DNA of 64,000 nt from Adiantum capillus-veneris (GCA_014529385.2 CM043942.1:2334501-2398500), one strand, 5' to 3'; positions 10,579 through 22,277 are shown, numbered from the stretch's first letter. Numbers and translations: made by a program. Notes: generated by a model not told the origin, from the letters alone.

Positions 10579-11777
10579 GTTCAACACTGGAAATTAGCTA
10601 CCTTCCATGATCATAGATTGTGCCAATTGCATGTCCATCCCAACAAAATCCAGCTGTGCTGCAAAGGATACCTGAGTGGGTGCTAACTTTTGATTATAGG
10701 ATAGTCAATCCACACTGGCAGCGACAATCCACTGCAGACAGAAACTCTCTAGCTCTTGAATTAGACCTACTGCTTGGAAACAGGCCCACATACAAGTGTA
10801 TGAAGGAAGTTAGAACTCCACTAAAAGAATTTTTACTTCAGATGCAAATTGCCAGAGGAGTTTTGGACCAGAGGGCAGGCTATCATTGAAGACGAGTCTT
10901 CTAGCAACAAAGGGTCTTAGACTCAAATGACAATAGGGAAACAGACAACTGCTCTCCAAAGCCTCTTTCAGCTTTTCGAAGTTACCTGGAAGATGATGCA
11001 GCAAGAGAACCAAGTTGTTCTTAATTTTCTGGAGTTTGTGTATGACTCTCCAATTCTATTGTATGCATTACCTACGAAAGAGGCTAAATTGCCTAGATTC
11101 ATCCCAGCTTTGTATCCACAACATCTAGAACCAGTGGATCAGCTCACCTACTTCAGTATCACTAATAAACTTTAGGAATGGTATGAGCGAGCCACCGTGG
11201 AATGGAAAAGCTGGAAATCACTGATCAATGACGCTCTCAAACTGGATGATTCCATGGAACTGTAGGGAGAAATGCAGAGGGTCAAACTCTGTATGGGATA
11301 GTGGAAGATCCAACTCCGAGGTTTAACAAAGATCACAAATGATTTGCTTCAACTAACTGTGGAGTCTTCCAAAATCCTTGAAAAGGATATCACTGCTAAA
11401 CTAGGACTGGGACCAGAATACAAAGAAATGGTTGAGATTCTCTTTAAGCTAGAATCAAGATAGATCAGCCTCATCTGCAAGGATGGATCCACACAGCCTC
11501 GCATTGGAAGCCAACAACTCCACCGTCAAGCCGGGAGTCCAACCCACCCCCATCACCACCTCCTCTTAGCCCTCCACAAACCCAACAAAAGGAGGACCTG
11601 AATAGAATTGATGAACAGGAAGAGTCCAAGCAAGAGAAGAGCCAAGAGGAAGAGTAGAAGCTGGATCCAGAAGAAAAGAATTTCAGAATATTTCTTGATC
11701 TACTAGCTGCGGGTTACTCTCGAGAAGAGGCAACTACTGTAGCCTTTGAGTTGGCAAGCACAAGGCCCACGGAATAG
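10579..11777 (+). pseudogene. N-terminal half of coiled-coil ORF, broken
   Basis: An ATG at 10579 opens a frame that is shifted near 10670 and again near 10890, and carries stops near 11173 and further on, but long coding-like stretches continue up to the coiled-coil ORF at 11778. Visible segments include RIPEWVLTFDYRIVNPHW and LEPVDQLTYFSITNKL followed by EWYERATVEWKSW. The last part, rich in Pro, Gln and Glu, is in the same frame as the ORF at 11778 and is separated from it only by two TAG stops at about 11655 and 11775. I do not recognise a domain; the EWYERATVEWKSW segment recalls the tryptophan-rich core of some Gag capsids, but this is weak. Confidence 0.45.
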
Positions 11778-13705
11778 ATGCAGAGCCTTCGGTTAGTGGA
11801 ATTGAAAGAGATGGCCACCGATACAGTGGACCTACAGCCACCACCGACCAATGATTGGGATGTGGTAATGCAAAAGCTAACCGGGCTCAGAGCAAGATCA
11901 ATGGCCACGGAGAGTGAGATTGATAATCTCAAAACCAATGAAGTTCAGATCAAGGCTGAAGTCAACTCACTACAAAAACAAGGCCAAGAGTATATAGAGA
12001 AACAAACAGAGCTGCAAGCCAGTCTGGACACGACATTACAAAGATGCCAGGAGATGGAACGACAGAATCAGGCAGCCAAACACAAACTCCAAAGAGCAGA
12101 GGAAGAATACAAGAAAATCAACAAGTCATTGATAGATGCAGAGAGAGAAAGGGACAACCTGACTCTACAACTTGCTGAAGAGTCCAAAGAGGTGGAAACA
12201 CTGAGGAATGCCAAGGAAAAGGCAGAGATAGAGCATGAGGCAAGCCAGGATGAAGTGATCGAGCTGAAAGATCAGATGAAAGTAAAAGATCAGACCATCC
12301 AAAGGCTAAGGGCATCTCCGGCCAGAGTCAGAGCTACTAGCTCGACTGACACAACTTCAGAGACTGATTTGTATGAAGAACAAAGGAAGGAACTCCCAAA
12401 GAAGTTAACACTGGAGAAGAGGCAAAGGCTGATGCTGGCCGAGGGGTCTCTGGTAATGCAAAACCAGTTGGAAGAAGAGAACCAGGCATTGAAAAATGAG
12501 CTAGAAGCCGTAAAAAGAAAGATGGATGAAGATTTTCAGAGATGGCAGGCAGAAAACAAAGACATCAAGAGAAAGCTCAAGGAGGCGGAGAAAATCAATG
12601 CCGATCTGAACGACCTCCTAGTGAACATGGGAGATCAAGTGGAAGAAGCAAAGAGGGCATTTCAACAGCAGATAGATGAGCTGAGAGGCCAGCAGCAACC
12701 TGAAGAGCAACAGTTTAGCACCGGACCAGCAGCAATGGAAGGAATCGACATAGAGAATGTGTCAGATCTAGTGGACACCACCATGCACGAGGACATCTTG
12801 GTGGGACCCTCACAAGAGCCTCATGATCTGACACAAGAAGAAGAAGAAAAGCTGCAGAAGGCCATAGAAGCGGAAGTAAAAGACACAGCCAGAGAAGCAT
12901 TGGAATGGGAGCAGAGGGTGTTTAAATCGATGACCATTCAAAAGATAGATGCCAGTATCCTTCGGCGTGAATGGCTACAGTCTTCTCCCCCATATCCTTT
13001 CCTAAAGTACAAAGTTGCTACTATCAATAAACGGATAAAAGAGGAGCCAACAGTGCCATTGTACAAAGCAGATATCTCCAAACCTGAAGGAGTCAAGCTG
13101 ATAGTGGATTCTCAACCCAGGTGGAGAAAGGCATGGCTCACAAAATATCCGCAATATTTAATCCATCTAGTAGAGGCACCTAAAGTGATCAGAGAAAACC
13201 TCAGTTTTTGCCCTCTACCAAGGATGCGGACATGGAAGGCCCAAGAACTGTTGCAAAGAAGCCAACCCACTTGGCTCAATTACCCGAAGTTGCCAGGCTT
13301 GAAGGCAGGCGAGAGAATGAGTGAGCAATACATGGTGAAAACCCTAACGGGCACCATCAAATTGTTCACTGGCTCGCCTAACCTATCCTGCATCATGCTG
13401 AGAAAAATATGTAAAACCCTTTTGGCAGTCTTCGAAACCTTCAAACCAGGCCAAGTGACAGAAGTATCTTTTTCTCTCAAGATACATACAGATGTGCATA
13501 CGATCTGTCTGCTCAGCCTTCTCACAAGGTGATACATGCATTGTATCAAAGAATTATGTTTTTGCCTTCTTATCACCTCCAGGCCTTTGAAGAAGCCTTC
13601 TACACCGACTTCTTCACCATCAACACAGAAATATTCGGCCCGACGTTACTCGCCCAACATGCGCGATATGAGTCCCTTCTAAAGATGCGCGAAAGCCTAC
13701 ACTGA
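11778..13705 (+). CDS. Extra ORF: coiled-coil protein of an LTR element, 3' end
   Basis: 584-codon open frame (11778-13532), then a one-base shift near 13475 after which the protein continues to a stop at 13703-13705. Residues about 35-315 are a long Glu/Lys/Gln-rich coiled coil, interrupted by a Ser/Thr-rich segment near 190. Residues about 400-580 form a separate, probably globular domain with RTWKAQELL, TWLNYPKLPG and EQYMVKTLTGTIKLF, followed after the shift by RCAYDLSAQPS, MFLPSYH and FEEAFYTDFFT. The same domain occurs in the ORF ending at 50417, so this is a real conserved family. The frame ends 39 bases before a polypurine tract and LTR, the place of an extra 3' ORF in LTR elements. 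Function unknown; coiled coils suggest self-assembly. The start is uncertain because the same frame continues upstream through two stops. Confidence 0.75.
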
Positions 13706-13743
13706 AGAAGCAGCTCTACTGCCATGTCGGGGACGACATGAAC

Positions 13744-13757
13744 AAGGAGGGGGGGAG
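13744..13757 (+). promoter_or_regulatory. Polypurine tract
   Basis: AAGGAGG followed by GGGGGAG, directly before an LTR start (TGTAGCAGC). This is the second-strand primer of a plus-strand LTR element. Confidence 0.85.
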
Positions 13758-13847
13758 TGTAGCAGCTGGACACACCCTACGGAGAAATATTGCTCGGTGG
13801 AATATTATTTTTTGTAATTATTCTTTAATTGAGAAAACCGGTCATTT
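13758..13847 (+). repeat. Truncated 3' LTR, element A family
   Basis: The first 90 bp of an LTR, TGTAGCAGCTGGACACACCC onward. It matches the outer end of the complete element A LTR (minus strand from 34487) with about four differences over its length. The match stops at GTCATTT near 13847, where minus-strand coding sequence of element A begins. Confidence 0.85.
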
Positions 13848-15121
13848 CCTTGAAATCTCTATCCCCGTTGGTCTTTCTCTCTATTTATTGGCCTTCCAGC
13901 TCTTCGAGCAGTTTCCGTCTCACTTCGTCCAGTTATTCTTCTGTAAAAGGGACATTCGGGATATTTTCTGTCGTAGCATTTAGGATCTCAAAGTTTTTGA
14001 TGTAGTCTTCGAACCTATCCCGGTGAACCCTTCGAGATGATCCCGACATGGCTTCCAGGGATGGCTTCCACAACTTGCTTAGATCTCCCTTGAGTGCTCT
14101 TTTGGCTCTGAAGCTTTCCATTAGCCTTTCTAGCCGTGCCGCTTTTTGTGACTTGGTCTCTTTGATCGGCACTTGTAGACTTTCTATCTTTCCTTTCTTC
14201 GACTCTGGCGGCTCTTCTAGCACGGTCTCTAACCGGCGCTTCAAACATGTGGCTACTCTAGGTGCCTTGGGAGGTTCTTCTTCTTTATCTTCTTTCAGCT
14301 TTAGCCAATCATTATGTGAGGGAGGTTCAAGCCAGTTCCCTTTGGCGTGCAATGCTCCATATACCACTTGGATTATCAGCTCACCAGGTACAATATAGGT
14401 GGGATTTTTGTTCCCCATCTTCACCAGGTTGTCATGGATGTAAGCATCATAATTGATCACTTTTGGTTTGCTCTTCTGTATTGCCCAGGTGAAGGTGGTA
14501 GCAATGGCTCTAGGTGGCATCCTGTACTTTTGTGTCCTCTTTGTACACGTGTGGAAGTATTGGTTGTAGAGTTGGCTCATGATAGCCACTTTTGGGTTTG
14601 CAGTATCTTCAAATGTGTAGTTGTTCTTCTTTTCCGAGTACACATTGACTTCATCTCGCCTCTTTGTCACACTATCTCCTTTGTTTAAGATGTCAAGTGC
14701 GGCTGCCACCACCCTCTCTGTGATGACAATCATGGTATCTGGCTTGCCTTACAGATCAGTGACTCGGGCCACTCCATCTTCTTTGACACTGGTTACAAAT
14801 TCCCACACTCTTTTGATGTCAATCCCTGCTGGCAAAGCTTCAAAGTAGTTGTGTAGATCCAGCTTCTCCAGGTAATCCCCATCTTGCTTCTGACAAATTC
14901 ATTGAGCTCCCGTGGTATCATGGGTAGCTCTACTGCATTTCCTTCAGGATCTTTGAATACGCCTGGTAGATTCTCAAATCATTGGACTCTAGCAAATCAT
15001 CCTGAATACATGTGCTTGTAGGCTTCAGAGTTCCTTCTGGGATCACAAACGGCTCCACTTCTTCCAAGTAGTCTTTTATAGTCATCCTCTTCTTCTTTGC
15101 AATTTATTTTGCGGCTGCCAT
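13848..15121 (-). pseudogene. Element A extra ORF, N-terminal part, truncated
   Basis: Read leftward from ATG at 15121 (MAAAK then a stop, then IAKKKRMTIKDYLEEVEPF). A long uninterrupted part runs from 14733 to 13933, preceded by frame shifts near 14920-14870 and a stop near 14750. It can be aligned by eye with the ORF of element H (from 46976): RELNEFV with KEIYDVA, GIDIKRVWEFVTSVKEDG with GVDFQKAYELLSTIKEYG, MIVITERVVAAALDI with EVVITKEIVVEALKL, and AIATTFTWAI with a matching ATTFTQ segment. A basic stretch near 14100 and the start of a coiled coil (LDEVRRKLLEELEG) follow. The ORF is cut at 13848 by an inverted LTR fragment. The N domain recalls plant transposon-associated domains in layout only; function unknown. 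Confidence 0.65.
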
Positions 15122-15285
15122 GGATCTTGTTGTACTCAGTAGTCCAAAGTTAGCGTTTTTTCCATATTAGCTGATAAACTGAGTTCTAACTACCCAAATG
15201 ACTTAAAAATTGAAAATAAAACTTAAAAGGAACTAGGGAAACTCTGCATTTGCCCACAGTAGCTTTCTGGCCAAAAATTATCATT

Positions 15286-16167
15286 TAGACATCCTACGCG
15301 TAGGATGTCTACCTTGTCTGTTTTTTGTGAAACTTGGTATGCTGGTGGCCCTTGACCTGTGCAACATGGCTATGTGATTGGAATTGGGTTTGGGCATCAA
15401 AAAGTACAATTTTGGGTAGATTCGGGCTTTTGGCTCACAAATTGGGTAGAATGTCCTCAACAGGGGGAAAATGATATTCAAATGGGTTGAAATTTGATAT
15501 GCAAGCTTCTTACACCATGTTAATGGCTCCCATGAGGTCAGATCCTGCATAGTAGGTCAAAATCACACTAGAGACATCCTACGCGTAGGATGTCTTTTTC
15601 ATCAAAATGACTTGAAGTTGGTTCTGGGGTTAGCTCTTGGCATGTGGAACATGGCCCTGCTCTTGGATTTTGATTTGGACAAGAATTGGTGTTGGTAAGA
15701 GTATGTGTAGTGTTTTTGGGCTCAAAAAGTGCATCTTGGAGGTGTTGGGGGCCAAATGTGATGGGAACGGGCTTGAAACTTGATACATGGGCTCATGAAG
15801 GTGTTATAGAGAGATCTGGAACTCAAAAATGCCAGTTGGGGGGCAAATTGGTCATTTAGACATCCTACGCGTAGGATGTCTATTTCATCATTTTTCACCT
15901 ATGATCCCACAAATAGCTTGGCAATGAGCTCATGAGTATATTGTGCAAGTTTCATTTGATTTGGACTAGTTTTGGTAGGTCTATTGCCCATTATTGCCTC
16001 TATTCTCTGACTTTGCGTTTTTTGGTGCACATGAGGTCAATTTTTGTCCAAATGTGATGAAACTTAGTGGCTAGCATGTACAGGCTATTCAGAAACTGTC
16101 TGTGATAAGAGATGTTGAGTTTGGTGCCCAGATTTGGCCTTGAGACATCCTACGTGTAGGATGTCTC
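15286..16167. repeat. 285-bp repeat array with 26-bp palindromes (A, before extra ORF)
   Basis: Four palindromes at 15286-15311, 15572-15595, 15857-15882 and 16142-16167, spaced 286, 285 and 285 bp. Sites 1 and 3 are perfect over 26 bp: TAGACATCCTACG followed by its own reverse complement. Site 2 is perfect over 24 bp. Site 4 has 12-bp arms GAGACATCCTAC around a GT centre. The DNA between sites is a diverged tandem repeat (compare the AACATGG segments about 70 bp after sites 1 and 2), far less conserved than the palindromes. The array lies between integrase and the extra ORF of element A, directly upstream of that ORF's start at 15121. Confidence 0.9.
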
Positions 16168-16992
16168 CTGATGAAATTTATGTGGGAAGTGCTACTGGTG
16201 CCTGCCCTGAGCCCCCTGAGTCCCTTTTAAGCATTATTTCAACAAAAAAGTCAAATAGATAGAAAGAAACTCCCTGTGTAGATTTCAGAGCCTCCGAGCC
16301 ATTTTCTGACTCTTAGAGTGCTTTTCGGCGATGAAATTTCTTGATGTTGGCCTCCATAGCTTCACGGTCCCCTGGGGATCCTTGCCATATGGTTTTTGTT
16401 GACTTTGGCTTCACCGGAGCTCCGTTTGGCAATTTGTCGCTCTGGAAGCGCCCGTGGTTTCGTTTACATGTCATTGATGACTTGTGGTGGTCTACCACCA
16501 TAGGAATTGGTTTTTGACTGTCTAGGAAAGCCGCTCGTGAAGTTTGGTGGCAAACGGACATGCGGTTTGACCGTGAGAGCCAAGTGACGCTTTGTGTGAC
16601 TGATGTCGTTTCTGTAGCTTAGTGCCGCTTCGGGTCACCTTATGTCCATGTGGGCTATGTAGACTTGTCAAGCATGTCGAGATGCTCCCACCCATGAGTT
16701 TTGGTAGCATTTGGGCACCTTTCCGCCGATTTACCATTCTGTGGCCTCTTGCAGGGCTCTAGAAGTTAGGGTTTTTTTCGATGGTTTTCTACCGCCTTTG
16801 GGAATTCAAAAGTAGTCTCCTATGCTAGGGTAAGCTGCCGATGAAGTTTCATTGCTTTTGGGTTAGCCGTTAGGTGGCCACTTCTACCTGTAGGTCTCTA
16901 CTGCTCGCTTCCCGTGTAAACCCTATGCTAGTTTTCGCGACAAAACATCAAACATACGCGAAAAGCTCAAGGTGGTGAGCCTACCTCTCATG
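16168..16992 (-). other. Element A internal noncoding DNA, left of the copia insertion
   Basis: Part of the stretch between integrase and the extra ORF of element A; it continues at 22470 on the other side of the copia insertion. Short minus-strand frames (16313-16737) have no recognisable domain. Confidence 0.4.
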
Positions 16993-17183
16993 TGAAGGAG
17001 TATGAGCGAAAGTGCGACGCGAGAGAGAGTGCGAGAAGAAGAGCACGACGATATGGTGAACTCGCTCTACTGTAATGTGTAGAGCATAGTGAGTTCTTAT
17101 TAGGTTTTACAAAAGAATATGTGTACATACCTTGCGGCCCGCCCACTTACCTGGGCGACCACATTGGGCTTTATACCCCAACA
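16993..17183 (-). repeat. Copia 3' LTR
   Basis: 191 bp, the downstream LTR of the minus-strand copia element. Flanked outside by TCATG. Confidence 0.95.
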
Positions 17184-17198
17184 ACCTCCCACTTAAAG
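17184..17198 (-). promoter_or_regulatory. Copia polypurine tract
   Basis: The minus strand reads CTTTAAGTGGGAGGT directly before the 3' LTR start TGTTGGGG. Confidence 0.85.
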
Positions 17199-17272
17199 TC
17201 CAATGTGGTACTTTAAGTGTGAGAGAAGCTACTATACAAGCTAATATACAAGAGATGTAGAGAAGTGATGTA

Positions 17273-17725
17273 CTACCCTACACCTAACTGCTTGTGAAAA
17301 TGCGCAAAGCTCTCTGAGGGAAGTCCTTTTGTAAGTAGATCAGCAGGATTTTCTATGGTGTGAACTTTAACAAGCTGAAGTTGCTTATCCTCGAGCATTT
17401 CCCTGATGAAATGATACTTCACATCCACATGCTTTGTCTTTGAGTGATAAACTGGATTGCGAGCCAATTGTATAGCACTTTGACTATCACAATATAACAC
17501 AGGCATCTCTTCTTTGATTCCCAAATCTGTTACTAGTCGATTAAGACAAATTGATTCTTTGCATGCCTCTGATACTGCAACATATTCAGCCTCTGTAGTA
17601 GACTGAGTAACACAATCTTGTAATCTAGAACGCCATGATACTGCTCCACCAGCCAATGTAAAGACATACCCTGACGTAGACCTTCGGTTGTCTAAGTCAC
17701 CTGCATAATCTGAGTCTGTAAAACC
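17273..17725 (-). pseudogene. Copia RNase H domain
   Basis: Continues the RT frame after the TAG at 17726-17728. Carries the copia RNase H landmarks GFTDSDYAGD, TSGYVFTLAGGAVSW, TEAEYVAVSEA and HVDVKYHFIREM, and ends in LTKGLPSESFAHF with a stop just before the polypurine tract. It removes the RNA strand after first-strand synthesis. All acidic positions I can identify (D of SDYAGD, E of EAEY, D of YCDSQSA) are present; the only defect is the upstream nonsense codon that separates it from RT. Confidence 0.93.
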
Positions 17726-18436
17726 CTATACACTTAGCTCCTGACTCCCATAGCATATACGCATACTCTTTGTAGCTTTCAGGTATCTCAATATTCCTTT
17801 CACTGCCTCCCAATGTTTCTTGCCTGGGTTTGACATGTATCGACTTACTACTCCCACTGCAAATGCAATGTCTGGGCGAGTAGCAATCATTGCATACATC
17901 AAACTACCCACTGCAGACGCATATGGAATATTATCCATTTCAGTCTGTTCTTCCTTAGACACAGGACAATCTTGTTTGCTAAGTTTCACATATGGTGGCA
18001 ATGGAACACTCAATGCCTTTCCCTTCTCCATATTGAAACGTTGCAAAACCTTGTCAATATACTCTGTTTGAGATAACCAAATAAACTTCTTTGATCTGTC
18101 TCTCTCAATGCGCATACCAAGTATATGACTTGCCTCACCCATGTCTTTCATGTCAAACGATTTTGCCATCTTTGACTTCAGAGCTGAAATTTCTTCCAAG
18201 TGCTTGCCAGCAATCAACATGTCATCCACATACAAAATAAGGATCAGCCAACTGCCATCCTTAGCCTTCTTTGTATATAAACAGTGATCGAACTCACTAC
18301 GTTTGTATCCTTGAGAAAGCATAAACTTGTGGAATTTATGGTACCATGCCCTCGATGATTGTTTTAAGACATAAAGACTCTTTAACAACTGGCATACCCA
18401 ATATTCCTTGCCTTTCTCAACAAACCCTTCTGGCTA
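17726..18436 (-). pseudogene. Copia reverse transcriptase, C-terminal part
   Basis: Second half of the RT domain, downstream of a TAG at 18434-18436 that replaces a codon in the MQQPEGF region. Contains LKSLYVLKQSSRAWY, the catalytic box LYVDDMLIAG, and the thumb/connection region up to MRICYGSQELSV, where another TAG (17726-17728) stops the frame. The catalytic YVDD is intact, so the gene was functional until recently. Confidence 0.95.
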
Positions 18437-20860
18437 CTGCATGTAAATTTCCACATCTAAATCACCATGCAAGAACGCTGTCTTCACATCCATTTGGTGC
18501 AACACCAAATCTAATATGGAAACCAATGCAAGAAAGCATCTCAATGTAGTCATCTTGACCACCGGAGAGAAGACTTCATCAAAGTCAATGCCTTGTTCTT
18601 GCTCAAAGCCCTTGGCAACAAGCCTTGCTTTGTACTTTGGCTGACTATCATGAGCGGTGATCTTATACCTGTAAACCCATTTACAAGGTAGAGCCTTTTT
18701 GCCCTGTGGTAATTTAACTAGCTTCCATGTCTGGTTTTTATGCAGAGCTGTCATCTCTGACTGCATGGCCAATTGCCAATTCCCGGAGTCCTTCATTTGC
18801 ACTGCTTCGTTGTAACATGAAGGCTCATTGCAATCAGTCAACATGACATAGTTCATAGATGGAACAAACCTATCAGGAGGTCGCGTGACACGTCCAGATC
18901 TACGCACAATAGGTGGCTCAGGCTCAGCCACAACCTGTGGTTCCAATCTATCCTGTCCTTTCTCCTCTTGGGCCCTGACATTTTGTCTTGCACGTGCAGG
19001 TCCATCTTCTTGGAAGACAACTCTTCTAATCTCCTCAACCCTCTCTGGTTTAGAATGATATTTGGATTCATTAAAGTGAACATCAGTGCTGCGGACAACC
19101 TTTCTGGATTCGGGATCCCAAAGTCTGTACCCCATCTCACCAGAATTACCATAGCCTAGAAAGATGCACTTTCTACTCTTTGGCTCAAGTTTGTTCCTAA
19201 ATTCCTTTGGAACGTGAGTATATGCCTCACAGCCAAAGACTCTGAGATGCTTGTATGAGGGCATTTTGCCTGACCATACCATCTCTAGCACTGAATCCTT
19301 CTGCAAAACCTTGCTAGGAGATCTATTTACAAGATAAACAGCTGTTGATACAGCTTCAGCCCAAAACCCATTTGGCAGTTGTGCATTAGACAACATACTT
19401 CTGACCTTCCCTTGTATGGTCCTATTCATCCTCTCAGCAACACCATTTTGAGGAGGATTGTAAGGAGCAGTAAGTTCACGTTTTATACCTTTTGACTCAC
19501 AAAAGTCCTGAAAGGCCTTTGAAACATACTCTCCACCATTGTCAGTGCGTAAGCATTTAAGCTTCTTGCCACTCTGATTCTCCACAAGTGTCACAAACGT
19601 TTTGAAAACACTAAACGCTTCATCCTTGTGCTTGAGAAAGTAAACCCATACTTTCCTCGAGTAATCATCTATAAATGTCATAAAGTAAGAAGCTCCCCCT
19701 AGAGATAGGTTAGGCATAGGTCCACACAAATCACTATGAACAAGTGCCAACTGTGTATCTCTTCTACTGCTTCTATGCTTATGTGGCTGCTGTGTTTGCT
19801 TACCATACAGACAATGTTCACAGAATTCAAAATCATTAAATGAAAAGCCAGGCAAATAACCAGAACGAGACAAGATTTCCATTCCCTTCTTGGACATATG
19901 TCCTAACCGTCTATGCCACAAAGAAACGTTCGGCTGCTCGGTTACATTGATTACATTTTTAGAGACATTTGCTACATAAATCATGTAAAGTCCTCCAGAC
20001 TTTACTCCATGTGCTATTTTCATAGAAACCTTGGATATCTTCCACATGTTCTGTCCAAAAGTGGTGACGTAGCCAGCATCATCAAGTAAACCTGTGCTGA
20101 TCAAGCTCTTTGTAATTGCGGGAACATGTCTCACATTCTTTAGCGTGAAAGAAGAGCCATTCTGAAACTTCAATTGAACATCTCCAACACCTAAGATCTT
20201 ACATGTCTGCCCATTGCCTAGCCGAACATGATCTTTAGTGGTCACATAAGAGGTAAACCACTCCTTGTTTGGAGACACATGAAGTGATGCCCCTGAGTCT
20301 ATAATCCAGTCACTTAGTGCATTTCCATCAGATGCTGTAAGAAGAGTTGCGTCCATTGTATTCTTCAAGAAGTAGATGTCTCCTGACACTAGACTGTCAT
20401 CCTCTGCAACAGTGTTTGTCACATTTATTTCTTGAATCTTCACTGAGGACTTGTTCTTCTCACCATGGTCTTCAGCTTTCTCTTTGCCTTTTTCTGCTTT
20501 CCATTCTCTGCAGTCTCTTTTCATGTGACCCTTCTTGCCACAATGGTAGCATTCTATGTCACTCTTGCCTTTAGCACTGCGGGACTTGCTACGAGACTGA
20601 TTCCTCTTTCCACCTTTGTACTTTTCTTTGGTCCTTCCCCTGACAACTAAGGCTGATCCTTTGCCTTTGTCCATTGTCTTTCTATTGGTTTCTTCAGTAA
20701 GCAGACTTCCTTCTACACCTGCTATGTTCAAACCATCTGGAGGTGCAGAATTACTCAAAGCTGTGCGAAAAGTGTCCCAACTTTCCGGCAATGTGATCAA
20801 CAAGAACATAGCTCTAACAGGTTCATCAAACTTCCTTGAGCTGACAACTGACTATAGATT
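18434..20860 (-). pseudogene. Copia gag end, protease, integrase and RT start
   Basis: 791-codon open frame. In order: end of Gag, a CCHC knuckle CYHCGKKGHMKRDC, the protease site WIIDSGASLHV, the pre-integrase zinc motif with HRRLGHM and CEHCLYGKQ, the integrase core with HSDLCGPM, RTDNGGEY and ERMNRTIQ (the D, D and E catalytic residues all present), and the RT fingers CKWVYRYK and ARLVAKGFEQ up to LDVEIYMQ. The order protease-integrase-RT defines Ty1/copia, and the integrase and pre-integrase motifs resemble TNT1-94-like (Tork) elements. The frame joins Gag by a one-base shift near 20845 and ends at a TAG in RT. Confidence 0.96.
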
Positions 20861-21249
20861 GTGTTGAATTCATTCAGATGATTGGACATAGGTGTCCCTT
20901 CTTTCATCTTCAAGTCAAAAAGCTTCTTAAGCCAGTATACCTGTGAAGCTGCACTCTGCTTCTCATAAAGATCACTCAGCTTTAACCATGCTTGATAAGC
21001 AAACATCTCGTCTGCTACATTGAAGTAAACGCTTTCTGCCAAAGTCAGCATAATGGTAGAAAGTGCCAATTCATCCATTTCGCTCCATTCATCTTCGTCC
21101 ATATCTTCTGGTTTTATCCCCTTGATCTTTATAGGTTTTATCTGCTTCTTTTGTACCAACACGTGCCAAATATGCTTCTTCCACAATGGGAAATTGGTTC
21201 CATCCAGCTTCTTGATATTGTAAAGAGCAGTGTCCTGTGATCCAGCCAT
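20797..21249 (-). CDS. Copia gag, N-terminal part
   Basis: ATG at 21249 opens a 150-codon frame, MAGSQDTALYNIKKLDGTNF, typical of copia Gag (UBN2-type capsid: NFPLWK, AYQAWLKLSDLYE, HLNEFNTIYSQL). The next residues of the family (FDEPVRAMFLL) lie in the neighbouring frame, so a single-base shift near 20845 separates this part from the rest of Gag. Leader and primer site lie directly upstream at 21250-22277. Confidence 0.93.
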   Translation of the reverse strand: MAGSQDTALYNIKKLDGTNFPLWKKHIWHVLVQKKQIKPIKIKGIKPEDMDEDEWSEMDELALSTIMLTLAESVYFNVADEMFAYQAWLKLSDLYEKQSAASQVYWLKKLFDLKMKEGTPMSNHLNEFNTIYSQLSAQGSLMNLLELCSC

Positions 21250-22263
21250 AGCTACGCTTCACAGTAGTTTACTTTCCTAGGAAAAATTCGGCAGAGTTTC
21301 CTCTGTAAACTGACCTCTGAACCCATATCAACCTGTCAAATGAACCAAGAAAGCTTCAGATTCTGCATAAATTTTGGCAGAGTCTCCTTTGTAAAATGGC
21401 TCTGGTGTACTCAAAAAACAGCTAAAAAAGAAACACTGTCTCTCTGACACTGTAAGCTGTGGGTAAACCTGTCCTGCTGTCTCTCACTGTCCTGTCACTG
21501 CCCTATAAGCATAGAATGTGACAATGCCTCAATGGCAGTAAAGCAAAGATGCAATCCCAACTGTCTAACTCACAGTCAATACATCCTAGCTGCCTATCTA
21601 AGGGTGCTCGAGGGATCGCTCCAAGACTTGTATCACCGAAAGGATCTCAACATTCGAGAATCCCCCAGCTCAATAAAACCTCACTCGACCCTCAACAAAG
21701 GCTGCAGTAAATCTGACAGTACATAGACTTCCCACAAATTCATACATCCACAAATTTCCCACTGTATGCTATAACCGCTGCGGCGGTTGTTTGCTGCGTG
21801 ACTCACAGCCAGCAAACCCTCAACAGACATACATCATCTCTCACAATACATCCCATGTGGAAGTACTTGCAATGTCAGGATGAAATCTGGAATATCAAGC
21901 AACAAACACAAGCTACCTGATGAACTAGTGGATGTTGCCTACAGTCTGTGTGTAGATGCGCCCGTGTCGTATGTGACACGCCTCCAAGAACTGTGAGCCG
22001 TCCTTCGATGTGTAGACAACCACAAATCAACACTCTAGGAGTGTCGATATCCTCAGCACCTGCAGTCGTAGGCCGAAAACCCCAAATTTGCAGAGTCGGA
22101 TCTGCACCCGCCGAGACCACGTAGTCGAAAATGGCCTACGCAGACCTTTGTCGAAGCCGAACGGTGGCCGAGATTTGGGGCCGTGTCTTCGCCTGTCGAA
22201 TTTCACTCCAATCTGAGTTGGTGACTCTAGCCTCTTGCAGTGCTGCCCCGAGCCTCGATCTGA

Positions 22264-22275
22264 GCTCTGATACCA
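22264..22275 (-). promoter_or_regulatory. Copia primer binding site
   Basis: The minus strand reads TGGTATCAGAGC, the canonical initiator methionine tRNA primer site, two bases inside the 5' LTR. Confidence 0.95.
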
Positions 22276-22277
22276 GT

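Noticed and set aside
14048-14848. Plus-strand open frames opposite the element A extra ORF
   Set aside because: Shadows of the minus-strand coding frame; no conserved motif.
15286-16167. Regularly spaced palindromic repeats as a possible CRISPR array
   Set aside because: The spacing of 285 bp is far too long, the DNA between repeats is itself a diverged repeat rather than unique spacers, and the context is a plant retrotransposon.
16313-16737. Two overlapping minus-strand frames
   Set aside because: Basic, low-information translations without motif between the palindrome array and the copia insertion; not supported as genes.
20347-21240. Plus-strand open frames within the copia element
   Set aside because: Antisense shadows of copia gag.
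22264-22275. Possible tRNA gene fragment
   Set aside because: Only the 12-base complement of the tRNA 3' end is present, which is a primer binding site; no cloverleaf can be formed around it.
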